Of a stretch of DNA of 64,000 bases, positions 44,715 through 55,123 are shown piece after piece. The translations under genes were made by a program, and so were the position numbers. The DNA comes from Acanthopleura granulata (lineage: Eukaryota > Mollusca > Polyplacophora > Chitonida > Chitonidae). Under the pieces are notes generated by a model that was given only the letters and a program-made list of their open reading frames with translations, was not told where the DNA came from and did not search any database. The stretch spans positions 33,664,768 to 33,728,767 of the forward strand of contig JABBOT010000003.1 in NCBI GenBank assembly GCA_016165875.1, given 5' to 3'. Every line of letters starts with the position of its first letter. Position 1 is the stretch's first letter.

Positions 44715-44945
44715 ATACAGAGTTGGTAATTGTGTATGCACGTGGATGGTGGATGAGTGCTTCTAGCTGCGAGCTCCATGACGGCGGGGGGGGGGGGCGT
44801 CCCTGGGGTTATTGTACGCATACAAATAATTACCAATTGGACGGGCGTGTGTTTACATAAATAATTGGTATTTGTGCATGCAGCCGGACACCATATTCTT
44901 TGATTTATGTAGCCGGCACAGGGGCGGGGAAGCTCCCAATAATTA
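44715..44945. repeat. imperfect inverted/direct repeats with G11 run
   Basis: TTGGTAATTGTGTATGCACG (44,724) is inverted as CGCATACAAATAATTACCAA (44,818) and recurs as AATTGGTATTTGTGCATGCA (44,863) and TATGTAGCCGGCA. A run of 11 G follows GACGGC near 44,786. The arrangement could mark an element terminus or a foldback transposon remnant. Confidence 0.45.
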
Positions 44946-45089
44946 ATGCTTTCGCCCCCCTTCTCCTCCAAATGAAATATATTTTGACATAAAATCTTAT
45001 AAAGAAAACAGTGAGGTAAACATATTGTAAACGTATAAAAATATAGTTGGCGGCTGTTCGTTGTATGTTTTAGAAACCCCCTTCTAGAA

Positions 45090-45640
45090 ATGCTAAAATG
45101 CTCCCACCGTTAGATAACCGATTAAAGGTGCAGCTTTAAGTCCAGTTTTACATAATTGCGTATACTTGGGTATCCGTTAAATGCGTGATCGAGGGAAGTT
45201 CCTATCAGCCTATAGATCGGTATAAATACGAAGAGTTGTATCAAGATAAGCTTAAATGAATGAATGCTTATTGTTTAACGCCCTTCTCAAGAATATTTCA
45301 CTTATACGAAGGCGTTGTCTCCTTGGTGCAGGGCGGATTTCGACCGTATCTTTTATCTGGTGCTGCCTCACCGAGACGACTTGCCGAAGACACCCAACAA
45401 GCGCCCTCACCCAGTCACATTATACTGACACGGCGCCGACCAGTTCACCCTCTATCCTCTTATTGCTGAGCGCCTAGCGAGGAAGCAGGATGTACCATTT
45501 TTTAAAGTCTTTGGTATGACCCGACACAGGATTGAGCCCAGATCTCCCCGTCCGAAAGAAGATAAGCTTAATAATGTTATGATGGTACGAGTTATCTGTA
45601 CGGTAAAAAAGATAAAATCTGGGATTGATCTATTGGAATA
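45090..45640 (+). pseudogene. ORF split by a SINE
   Basis: A plus-strand frame starts near 45,100 and, after a stop (TAA at about 45,136), is open up to the SINE at 45.25 kb, where it reads YQPIDRYKYEELYQ. The same frame resumes after the SINE (45,562 on) and runs to a TAG at about 45,640. Discounting the SINE and one 13-base target duplication leaves the frame uninterrupted across the insertion, which supports a real ancestral coding sequence. No domain recognised. Confidence 0.5.
45256..45558 (-). repeat. SINE with 13-bp target-site duplication
   Basis: Minus-strand SINE. Read on the plus strand, the 3' end comes first (TTGTTTAACGCCCTTCTCAA, GAATATTTCACTTATACGAA) and the tRNA-like B-box region last (ACAGGATTGAGCCCAG). 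It is flanked by AAGATAAGCTTAA at 45,243-45,255 and 45,559-45,571, a perfect 13-base target-site duplication. The body differs from the 28.5 kb SINE, so this is a second subfamily sharing the 3' tail. Confidence 0.85.
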
Positions 45641-45790
45641 GAGCTTTTGTATATTTTAGCACTAAAGTTACGGTGATTAATCAAAAGGGTAAATGTTTCT
45701 CCTGTTAAAATGCCTATTATATTCACATACTGGACCCTACTTTACAGGTCGTTTTAAACAACTTGCATGAATACAATGGTTTTCATATAG

Positions 45791-46126
45791 GAGAGAAGAA
45801 TTCAGGGAAATAATGTACAGGCATACGTGGTGGCTCGTAGAACAACTCCAGGGTCAAATTTTAAAAATACACGAAGCTTTTCATTAAAAAATGGGGAACA
45901 AATTGCGCACTCATGTGTTTCAAAAGACCATATCGATTATGATACATATGTTAACAAGCGAAATTGCGACAAATGTCTGGCGAAGATACATAAAGTACAA
46001 ATAAGAAAGTACCTAATATATATCCCTGCCATATACCAGACGTTACATCTAACCCGCGATCACCACAGGCTACATTGTAGCTTTCAAGAAAGAGTTATAC
46101 GACAGAGGCAGCGAGCCAGGAAATAA
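45791..46126 (+). CDS. uncharacterised ORF, possible zinc-binding segment
   Basis: Open from 45,791 to TAA at 46,124, with no ATG at the start, so it is likely the 3' part of a gene. Contains NNVQAYVVARRTTPG, then HSCVSKDHIDYDTYVNKRNC and CDKCLAKIHKVQIRKYL. The CxxC pair with nearby His/Cys could bind zinc. It ends in a basic FQERVIRQRQRARK tail. It lies just after the SINE-split ORF and may be the last gene of the virus-like element. Confidence 0.4.
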   Translation, partial: ERRIQGNNVQAYVVARRTTPGSNFKNTRSFSLKNGEQIAHSCVSKDHIDYDTYVNKRNCDKCLAKIHKVQIRKYLIYIPAIYQTLHLTRDHHRLHCSFQERVIRQRQRARK

Positions 46127-46164
46127 CTAGTGCACTACAGCCTGAGACTCCTTATTGATATCAA

Positions 46165-46312
46165 CATAGGTCTGCCAGCAACCTGCAAATGATCGTGGGT
46201 TTCATCCGATCTCTGCCTGGTGTCTTTCCACCATAATGCTGTCCGCCGTCGTGTGAGTGAAATATTCTTGAGTAAAAGACCAATTAAATAAGTAAATAAA
46301 TAAAATAAAATT
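46165..46312 (+). repeat. SINE 3' half
   Basis: TAGGTCTGCCAGCAACCTGC, GATCGTGGGTTTCATCCGAT, CCACCATAATGCTGTCCGCC, GTGAGTGAAATATTCTTGAG and a TAAATAAATAAA tail, collinear with the 28.5 kb SINE. The GGCGTAAAAC segment is partly lost. Confidence 0.8.
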
Positions 46313-46585
46313 AGCATAGATTGAAGTAATTTCATCTGTTTGTACAACTTGCTATAGCTTCCGTGTGCTCAGCCAAAATTTATATGTACCGACCGACCTT
46401 TTACACGTCCGAATCTAACCAGCAGCTCATTAGCCTTGTGGACATTAATTGTTCTAGTTCATTATGTACATCACGGAAAGTTCGTGTAAGAAAAGAAGAA
46501 TTTATGTCACTGTGGTGAGATAACTCCCATCGGAATCATCCACAGTAAACACCCAACTGAAGTAGTCTATGAACACAACTTACTT

Positions 46586-46708
46586 TCACAAAACTTCGTA
46601 AATCAATAAACTCTTCTCGTAAGACACGTCCCCTTATGACACTTTACGCTAGAGGGCGTCTTTTACGAGAAAAGTTACGAGCAATATAACTTACGAAGTT
46701 TTGTGAAT
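46586..46708. repeat. hairpin MITE-like element
   Basis: The outer inverted repeat TCACAAAACTTCGTAA (46,587-46,602) pairs with TTACGAAGTTTTGTGA (46,692-46,707). Inner arms TTCTCGTAAGAC and GTCTTTTACGAGAA also pair. About 120 bp, no ORF. Confidence 0.65.
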
Positions 46709-47184
46709 GTTACCTCAGGTCCGCGACGTCCTCGGGTCAACAGAGGTCTGCAGACGGAGATTTTTCTGCTTTTCTTATTCTTTATGAAGCTACACAAACT
46801 GTTTTGGCTTTTCTCGAATCTCCGTCTCTAAAGCGGCTGTGTAGTCTCCATGTTTTATCTTACTGGCTTAGTGGAAATTACCTCGGGACATAGAAAATTC
46901 TTCTCGACATAAGAGACCATTTTAACTTCCCCACAATGAGTCTCCTCTTCCTTCGCGACGTTTTAAGATCTTTGTCAAACCGCATTAGAAATTCTCTTTG
47001 ACATAGACGTCGTAACGGACATCTGTATACCAGCCGTCAACCAAAATGGACGTTCGGGGTCAATAATCCCAAAAACGGCAATAATACACACCATTTACGT
47101 TTACATTTACGTTCTAATACGTCGGGAAAGGCTATACAGATTGAGGCGTGAGCTGGAGCCTTTTTTTTGTGTGTTGATTTAACT

Positions 47185-47345
47185 CCATTATCAGGACATT
47201 TTTCACTTATATGAAGGTTGTTAATTATTATGGAGGAGGAAACCGGAGTGTTTGGAAATTACTGACGAACTTTCAAATGGATGACCTGCAGATGTGGACA
47301 CCCGACTTGTCGATGTCAAGTGATGTTTAACGAACGTCAGACTGC
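47185..47345 (-). repeat. degenerate SINE-type repeat
   Basis: TTTTTCACTTATATGAAGGT, TATTATGGAGGAGGAAACCG and GAGTGTTTGGAAATTACTGA resemble the reversed tail and body of the repeat inserted in unit B at 22.85 kb. Confidence 0.45.
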
Positions 47346-47349
47346 GCCG

Positions 47350-49330
47350 ACATCCATACTGCTTTAAACACAAACCAATTAACCACGTCATTAAACTTGG
47401 TTGCAACTCACACTTTAAAGAGAAAAATAATAACAGGAAGAAAAACAAAGCAAGACAAAAGGAAAATATATTTTAGAAATATTTCATGATCAAACATTTG
47501 TGATTATCTATTTGCTGTGCTAATTCTTGTCCGACAAACATGTTGATAAATGGCACATTTTGGCTTAAAACTGTTGTCCTACGTCCCCTGGATCGAATAA
47601 GACATTATTAGGAGACAACACTAGACCAAATGTATGTATGTATCGATAAAAAATCTCATTGAAAGTTAAAAAAACTAAGATTTCTATCCCTGTTATTTAG
47701 GATAATCGAAATATCGCAGTTCAAAGTAAACAAAACCGCCCACTTCCCTAACAGGTCGTCATTCTCCCAATTTGAACCAATCAAGGCAGAGATATTTTCT
47801 ACCACCGGAGAGGACATCTGTTTCCGCTGTGACATCATAAGTTCCAATTTCAAAATTTGGCCATGTAAAAGTAGTATCAGGTGTTTGCCTTCTGATTGCG
47901 AGATAATTTTGTCGAGGCGTCGACAGCGACATTCGTAGATAAGCCTTCAACCTAAGTCGGCGTTCAGTCAATAATCGCAAGACCAGGTTCCATAAATGAC
48001 AAATAAGACACAAATAAGACATAAGCCTCCCCCCCCCCACAAGAACTAAGAAAATATCTGAATATAAAATTAGGACGGATTCATGCAAAGAGAAGCAGTC
48101 AACAGTTTTTAATGATGACGAAAAGACTTTACGAATATTCTAGGGGGATGAATAAAATCAGTATCCAAACCGTGTGTCATTTCAGTCAATATGTCATTTT
48201 CAGCCAGGATGTGACAATAGAATACATCGTACTTTGCACGACCAAGGAGTTTGTCACCTCTACATGTAATACTGAAGAGTGAAGGGTGCGGGTGACACGA
48301 CGTCGTGTTTCCGGTTTCTCTAAAATGGCGCACACCGAGGCCTTGTAAGAATTCCAGATTAAAAGGCGAGTTATAGAGTTATCAAGCACACTGTGAAAAT
48401 GCCTTGTTTCTTGATGTGTCTGTATAAACTGCTCTTCTGAAATAACTTTGGTAATGTTTTTGTTGTCTTTTCTTTCAATGTCTTTCGAAATTCTGCGCGA
48501 GTTTGATCAAGTCATGTACTAACTCAATTGTCAACCAATATTTATTATTAAACCTTATGTTAAATCCGAGTATGCATTTATCAATCATGTACAAATGCAA
48601 GATGTGCTCCCTGTTGGCAGACGTCTGTCTGTTCTTGTATGAATACCATTGTATTGGATTTTTCTCTTACTCGAACGTGTGGAAAACCAGAAATAAACAA
48701 ATACTGTTGTATACAGCAGCGATCTCCAGAGAATATGATGGATCTTTGTACACGAGTACACGAGAAGACATATGTCAGAGAACGCATAAAAAGTGTCTGA
48801 ATTCTATTATGATCTTGACGATTAGTGTCATCCGACCGGCATGATTACACTCATCGATTACTAAAGATCTTTTGGTAGCTGCAGGTGCCTACCCTTATTT
48901 GGCTTACATGTAATCTTCACGGAAATCAAACTGATAAAAGGCAAGGGTGATACTGAGTTTCAAATGGAAAATTAAATGATAAATTGAATGGTAAATTTCA
49001 ACATGAAAAACAACGCCAAATTTACACATTAAAAATAAAAATAAATCAAGCTCTCAACAGTTTTTAATTTCTGTGTTATGAAGTTCTTGTAAACACTCAA
49101 TTCTGTAAATCATAAAGAGCTTTCAAAATCGAATCCTATCTAGACATGGTCAACAAAACTACTTTTTGCACTCAGTCTATGAACGATACAAAGTGTCTAT
49201 GTTCATGATCAGCAATAGGTCCAGAATCCTAGCCACATATCAAGTTTGAATCTACAATGAAATCGTTCTCCAAATGGTTTCCCTACCAAAACGTGAAACA
49301 CCTTACTGAGTGAGCAACAGGGACATTTTA
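47350..49330. other. no gene recognised
   Basis: Short overlapping frames only. A C9 run lies near 48,030. Sequence near 47,950 (GGCGTTCAGTCAATAATC) resembles 47,055 (GACGTTCGGGGTCAATAATC), a possible diverged repeat pair. Confidence 0.45.
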
Positions 49331-49349
49331 CAGCGTTGGATTCCCCTTA

Positions 49350-49590
49350 AGCTGCAGCTTCCTAAAGTGAACCACAGTCCATGTATGCCAATCCAGTTTT
49401 CGAATGGACTTCAGTCCACGCATCAAGCCAGTCTTGAATTTCTTAACCGACCACTTATTCGAGTGAATCTCAGCCCAAACATCAGGCCAACTTGGATTTC
49501 TGATACCACCACTTTTCAGAGTGGATGCCAGTTCACAGACCAAGCCATGCAGTTTTGAATTTCCTGTCTTCAGACTGGAAACGTGCATCT
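49350..49590. repeat. degenerate ~58-bp tandem repeat
   Basis: About four diverged units. Each contains a CTTCAGTCCACGCATCAAGC-like part, a GCCAGTCTTGAATTTCT-like part and an ACCACTTATTCGAGTGAAT-like end. Both strands are open through the array because units keep related frames, giving misleading ORFs of 82-86 codons. Confidence 0.6.
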
Positions 49591-50289
49591 CTACCCTTGA
49601 CCGCTGGGGTTTTTACCTCCCGTAGGATGCCAGAGTGAGATCTGTATCACCATCCCTCCGGGTCACCATCTAACAGAATGGTTTTGTTTAAATAATGGTT
49701 TAGGGATAATTTTTCTGGTGCAAATCGTGACCCATCAAATTATTGCTTTAGTTTAACATTTGAATATCATTGAAAGAAAGTTACAGTGTGTTGGTATACT
49801 TTTTCCATGTGTACATATTTTACATATGAGTTAGATACTGGAAAGAATCTTTTTGCCACAATATTCTTATGCTGTAAGTTATTTTATAGGTACAATTGCT
49901 GCAAGGTACAGACATGTACGCGTATGTTGTTTTTTTTCCTGGATCTGTCTAGTTTCTTCCATCTTCGAAACCCAACTGCCATCATACAACAAATATGAAA
50001 TATATCGTAGCCAGTAGTATGTCTGGTAAAGTCATTACCATCAACACGCGTCAGTGATTCTTTTTAATACCCAAATACACTGAAACAATACTCTAAAGGT
50101 TGTAACGCTCTCCAAAGAAAAACCAAAGAAATATTATATTTATATATACCACTAGAGTCATTATAATGGGTAGTGGCAACCAAGCAAATCGCTTATTATG
50201 AAAACCACCTGACACCAGAGAGATCTTGGGTGAGATTAGAACATTGGAATAAATATTTGTTCATACTATTCTTTCATACTGTCTCCTAG

Positions 50290-50586
50290 ATCCCGCACAA
50301 ACTGGCGTCCTTCTCTCATGTTATATTAACAATACAGCTGTGGAGTCTTTAGAAACACTGATCTTGACCTGCCAGGTGGGATAGGGGAATCCCCGACCAG
50401 CACTCTCCTGGTCATCGAGTTGTCGTCAGACAATCCTGGTCCCTGGTAACGATGGAAGTCAGCAGATCAGTATCAGTATAACGTCCAGTCTTTCGTTGAA
50501 GCAGAAGACGTGTGTGGGTAAGGGGAGTCGGGACGCGGTGTTGACAGATTGGGCGGAGCAGGAGAGCAGAATGTTTAACGTAACTT
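50290..50586 (+). pseudogene. IgSF receptor unit D, Ig domain exon 1, one stop
   Basis: A 297-base phase 1-1 exon lies between TCTCCTAG and GTAAGT. It encodes an Ig-like domain: LLSCYINNTAVESLETLILT, then CQVG, GNPRPALSWSSS (core tryptophan), GSQQISISITSSLSLKQKTC and AEQESRMFNVT. A single TAG at 50,382-50,384 (after CQVG) interrupts an otherwise completely open frame. Exon borders and phase match units A-C, so this is a further member of the family about 19 kb downstream of unit C. Confidence 0.78.
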
Positions 50587-50599
50587 GTAAGTGGTCAGT

Positions 50600-52620
50600 T
50601 TTTTCATGCTGATGGTTAACAATGGCCGTTGTATTCACCTTTTATTTCATATGACAACGAAATGAAATTTGATGCTACGATTTATTCATTCTCTTCCAAA
50701 GATGCCTACCTCATCGTTAAAACACAAACATCCACTATGCAGAAGTATTGTTGAATGGACGCCTACATGTAGCTTGAAAACTTTACTCTCAAAAGGCATA
50801 TATGTACTGTTTGTACACATATGTTTGTGCAGCTCGCTAGGAAATCAAGATGTGTATCACATGAACACAACTTTGTAATCATTGGAAGTGGAGTTGTCCT
50901 ATGCAAAATACACATTAAAGTTCCTGTGTAATGTGATAGGGACCGTCCCCCTAAATTGTTTGTTTTGGATTCGGTTTAAACGAGTAAAACGAACGAATAG
51001 TCAATCGAAGGGTGTCGGGTGCGTTCGTTTATTTCTGTTACAGCCGAATATTTGAAACAGCCGTGGTGAGAGCTACTCCATCGAAAGTAGTCCAGTATGC
51101 ACAATGGGGAGTGTCGCGCACAAGGGCGCGCCTTACTGAACAGAACTGTCAGAAGAGGATTCTACCTAGCTGTCATTATAATCAAGTTTAGTTCTGGACT
51201 ACATAATAAAATAAATACCACATTAAAATCAACTAAATTAAGATATGAATCAGTTTAACAAAATGTTATTCCTGTATGTCCAATTAGTCCATTAATTCTG
51301 TGGCCGGATGTATAGGGAAATGCCCCGCCCACATTTAATAGGCATATCCACTCGAGTGCACCCAAGAAGTTCTCCCTCCCGGCCTGTATATGATGCCAAT
51401 TCATGAAAGGAACGTGATGGATTGCCGTGTAATTATATTGCCCATCCTTAGAAGTACATGTATTTGAACAAAACATCGGTGGCCGACTTAAATTCCTCTA
51501 CAGTGCTCACGTGTCTACCCTGGTGGGACATCAACTTGACAGTCCATTCTCAAGGATGGGGAGGGTGAGTAAGGCTTTACACTCTTGGGAAGAGCATAAA
51601 TTCACCGAAAACTATCTAATTTTCAACGTAAAACTAGATTCCGTTAAGAAAGACAGTTATTAATTTTCATATCACTTTTATCATAACAATTTCAAGGGCC
51701 ACTTTACAAATATAAAGCTGATAGAATTTGTCAGTCTCTGGATAGGTTCGATGATATGTGTTGCCTTGAAAGGCCGTGCGATTTGACCAAAAGTATGAAC
51801 AACTTTCACCCAGTTAACAACAAAGTTCGAGATGCTAGACCTAAACCAATAGATGAAAGACCTTATTTCCGGCCTGCCCTCCACACTTGGCACCTGTTGC
51901 TCTGTGACATGTGAGGCTCTGGAAGGTTTCCCCATTTCCTGATACAACATTTCTACCGTAAAATGTGACACGCGAAGAATTACCTTATTCACAGGGTATA
52001 TTTATGTACTGATAATGGTAATTTATACTCAAAGTTGCGAATTATGCTCCATGACGTGCCATCAACTCACATCGCTGAGAAGCCGCATTCAATTTTAGTA
52101 TATTTGGATTACACTAGCGTAAAGTATCTTCTTGCCAACCTTTTTCAGTAAGGCGATAATTAGGCAAACATGGCCTTACAATGTATATGAGTCACAAAAA
52201 TCTGGCTGTAAAACAGCCACTACAGAAACTGATTTTAGCAATTATTAGCTAATAACGAATACACAACGAAAAGCTTTATTACAGTATTTATTTTAGATTT
52301 TAGACAATGGGTGGAAGTTGACAGATTTAATGCATCCTGCTGACATTTTCCGAGCAGCTGTTTCTAATCATCGATAGGTGCGTGTCATCGTAATTATGTT
52401 TTAATGGATGGCGATTACCTGCTGTGGAATAAACCTGCAGATTTCTTTTCACCAAGACTTGGTTTGAGTAGATCGTGACACTTCATTTTCATTTTAATAA
52501 ATATTTATACGACAGTGCAACACACGACTGCTCGGGCAAGACCAGTCTCATGACTTTATACGTGAGATTCACGTTTATGCTTTAGTAAACCTCACACTAT
52601 AATTTCTTCAAAATTGGACA
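50600..52620. other. intron of unit D, no exon recognised
   Basis: No domain-bearing frame. A stretch near 51,060-51,105 (GTGGTGAGAGCTACTCCATC) resembles 46,510 (GTGGTGAGATAACTCCCATC), so a dispersed repeat is present in both places. Confidence 0.4.
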
Positions 52621-52630
52621 AACGTTAACA

Positions 52631-52843
52631 TTAAACAAACAACAACTCACCACAGGGCACTCGACATTGGCCAGTACAAGACAACCAACAACTGCAGACA
52701 GCGTGGCATGTCTGTAAGTATGTGCAGTATGCGTCTCCATCGTACTTTCCGACCACATACTTAGGCTTATATTCTGAGAATTGGCTCAGGAATATCGTCA
52801 AGATATGTACATGTACAACAAATACAACACACATTTTACGCAT
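52631..52843 (-). CDS. small cysteine-rich secreted peptide, candidate
   Basis: A 70-codon minus-strand frame beginning MRKMCVVFVVHVHILTIFLS, a convincing signal peptide. The mature part has seven cysteines in a short span with spacing C-x5-C-x3-C-x-C-x3-C-x3-C-x3-C (YCTYLQTCHAVCSCWLSC, then TGQCRVPCG). A GTGAGT donor overlaps the seventh cysteine region (CCTGTG/GTGAGT at about 52,649). The gene may therefore continue into another exon, with the present stop being intronic. Density and spacing are like molluscan antimicrobial peptides or other small disulfide-rich effectors, but I recognise no family. It lies antisense between two Ig exons of unit D. Confidence 0.5.
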   Translation of the reverse strand: MRKMCVVFVVHVHILTIFLSQFSEYKPKYVVGKYDGDAYCTYLQTCHAVCSCWLSCTGQCRVPCGELLFV

Positions 52844-53210
52844 TGTGATGTTATTTTCAGGAGTGGAATCGCTGCTGCTGTTGTTTCTTCAGATTTAATT
52901 TCTTCCAGTGTAGATTCGCGCTATTCCCTCTTTGCCGACCGCTGGATTGTACAACAATGTCCAGATGTATCACTACGCGGTAGCCGACCGACATGAGATT
53001 CGTTCAAGCCGAATTGAGAAACGAATGATATAGTCTTCGTTCCTTTTTCGCGAGGAACAAAAAAGTCAAATGAATGTAAACGATTTATGGGGGCGGCCGC
53101 TTACAATTAATGTGTATATGTGGTACACACTTGCTTTTAGGGACTATGGTAATTGACATATACAACGTATACAAGGGTGGCATGTGGAAACAAAGGAGTT
53201 CTGATTTCAG

Positions 53211-53496
53211 TTGGCCAAGAAAATGCAAAACTGGAAGCTGATCCAATACAGTCACATGGGACAGTCACCGTGGCAGAGAACAGCACAGTGAAATTCACAT
53301 GTGGTGAATCCAATCCTTTCCTTTCAACAACAACAGCCCGATAGCAGCAGCAGATTTACCAGAAATAAACTCATAGCCCGGGTCCAGTCATGCGTACCTG
53401 GCCTCACAGCGGTATACAGTGACGTCATCAGATGCGAGGCTCATAGGCCAGGACGCGTTAAACGCGTATCAACATCCCTCGTACTGGATATTATGT
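53211..53496 (+). pseudogene. IgSF receptor unit D, Ig domain exon 2, frameshifted
   Basis: The exon lies between CTGATTTCAG and GTACGT and is 286 bases, one more than a multiple of three. It begins GQENAKLEADPIQSHGTVTV and AENSTVKFTCGE, the first cysteine. After a +1 shift near 53,310-53,340 it continues KLIARVQS, then VIRCEAHRPGRVKRVSTSLV and LDIM, with the second cysteine. This is a standard two-cysteine Ig domain apart from the frameshift. Confidence 0.78.
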
Positions 53497-53789
53497 GTAC
53501 GTTTCCGCCCAAGAATACTGACAATGTTTAATCGTTTCCAAACACATTCATTTGGTGATATATTTTGATATATATAAACGTAAATTAAAAATGGGACAAA
53601 TATAGCTGTTTTTTAGGTTTTTACAATACATTTACTGACAGCTTTAACAGCAAATGTAACAGAGTGGATAATGGAGGGTACATACTTTTGTGAAGACTAT
53701 GAATGCCACTGTCTGTATTGCTTTATGTTTTAATTACTCCGGCGTATGGTTGTGAGTGCGTGTGAATGTCGTATTTCATACCGTTACAC

Positions 53790-54037
53790 ATGCTCCTGAC
53801 ATTATTTGTAACACTACCCAGACCGTAGCCTTAGAGGGTCCAAACCTGCGTCGTCCATTTCTTAGCGAAAAGATAATCTTGATATCAGTAGCAATATATC
53901 GGAGCTCTACCTGCACCCCCAAAAAGTTGATATAGTTCTTTCTCCAGTACTAAACTCGGCTGCTCTGGCGCAATTAGGCATCTATCTTCTAAGGGCCACC
54001 AATGCTATTGGTGCTGACAGCAAGGGGATTATCATAG
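53790..54037 (+). pseudogene. IgSF receptor unit D, Ig domain exon 3, degenerate
   Basis: It starts APDIICNTTQTVALEGPNLR, the usual beginning of such an Ig domain, and ends LGIYLLRATNAIGADSKGII before donor GTGTTG. The F-strand cysteine is replaced by leucine (YLL). The middle is frameshifted and shortened. The expected acceptor AG before ATGCTCCTGAC reads AC, so the splice site is probably lost. Confidence 0.65.
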
Positions 54038-54039
54038 GT

Positions 54040-55080
54040 GTTGTAGGCAGGTTTGTAATCGATGTAAACTGGGTACGTTAACGTAACTGATATCTGAATT
54101 TATCAGCTATTATTGGATTAAGCATGACAGAACAACAAAGATAAGCATACGTGCACAGGGCTTTTCGTCACAAAGGTAGTTCTTTTGTTATTCTAATGCA
54201 ACTTCTCGATATGCCTATTAAATCATGTTCCTGTACTATTTATTTCAACGGGCCTGTTGTTTGTCATCATAGACATTATGTGGGTGAAAGATAGGCCTAG
54301 AGACCATAAACTATATGCTGGTAGACACCAAAAGCTGTAAATCGGCCCAACCTTCACAAGACAAATTCTATAATTTAATGGGCATTTCAAAGCTTTGCGT
54401 GTCAACGAAGTATGCAATACCTGAGGTGTAATTCAAAGCTGTTCTTTGCTTTGTAACAGCTTACACAGCCGTAAAACAATCGTTTATGCAGAATTAGGTT
54501 GAAACGTATACTAACGCAAGTGATATTAACACCAATTTATCAGGCGTCACTGCTCTAGAATCAGGCATAAAGAAGTGTCATCGTCACGTGCAATAGTGAC
54601 ATGAAAACAACGCAAATGGACCAGGCCTCAAGTATTTTACTTAAGCAGAATAAATGTAAATACATTTTTTAATCATAATTTATCCCATCAACGATCAGAG
54701 TTGCCTCCCGGAAAGACTGCAAGGCTTTATTTGTTTGGGCCTCCGCGATTAATGGGTCATTTTAGGAAAACCACAAGCTGGAGTATAGGGAATACAAGAG
54801 TCTTGGTAGGGAAAACTTGTTAAAAATTCCGGAATGTTAAACCTCGTAGAGATAACCTTGAATGATTTATGGCCTGGAGTCACGTAGCAGTTTAGGCTTC
54901 AGCCGAACACAGATATCACTGTATCGAATATGCAACGCCGAACTGTACACCTCTGGGGGAGAAAAAGATTTTGATATGCATATATACATACATATATGGG
55001 TTTACATGGCGACTTCATTCCATGGAACGATTTTCGCCAAGGCAATAGGTGTGTTTCAGGGATTTAGGCTGCTCTAATCA
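54040..55080. other. unit D intron, no exon recognised
   Basis: No fibronectin-III exon comparable to those of A-C was found between the third Ig exon and the retrotransposon, or between it and the transmembrane exon. It may have been lost or may never have existed in this member. Confidence 0.4.
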
Positions 55081-55123
55081 ACCACAGTCCATCCACAGAG
55101 AACTACTGCCACAATGCTGTAGC

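Larger units (their letters stand above)
37100..46130. mobile_element. virus-like integrated element, decayed (Polinton-like lineage?)
   Basis: This block stands out by higher G+C over 37.1-43.7 kb and by densely packed, intron-free genes on both strands. They comprise helicase-HNH (+), integrase (-), a membrane/coiled-coil protein (+), a heptad-repeat protein (-), a structural-looking protein (+) and small ORFs (+). An integrase with replication and structural-type genes is the signature of Polinton/Maverick-like and related integrating DNA viruses. I could not identify a major capsid, packaging ATPase, maturation protease or intact polymerase, nor terminal inverted repeats, so borders and class are inference. 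All large genes carry stops or frameshifts. Confidence 0.6.

Noticed and set aside
49310..49588. 82- and 86-codon ORFs on opposite strands
   Set aside because: Explained by a degenerate tandem repeat whose units keep the same frame.
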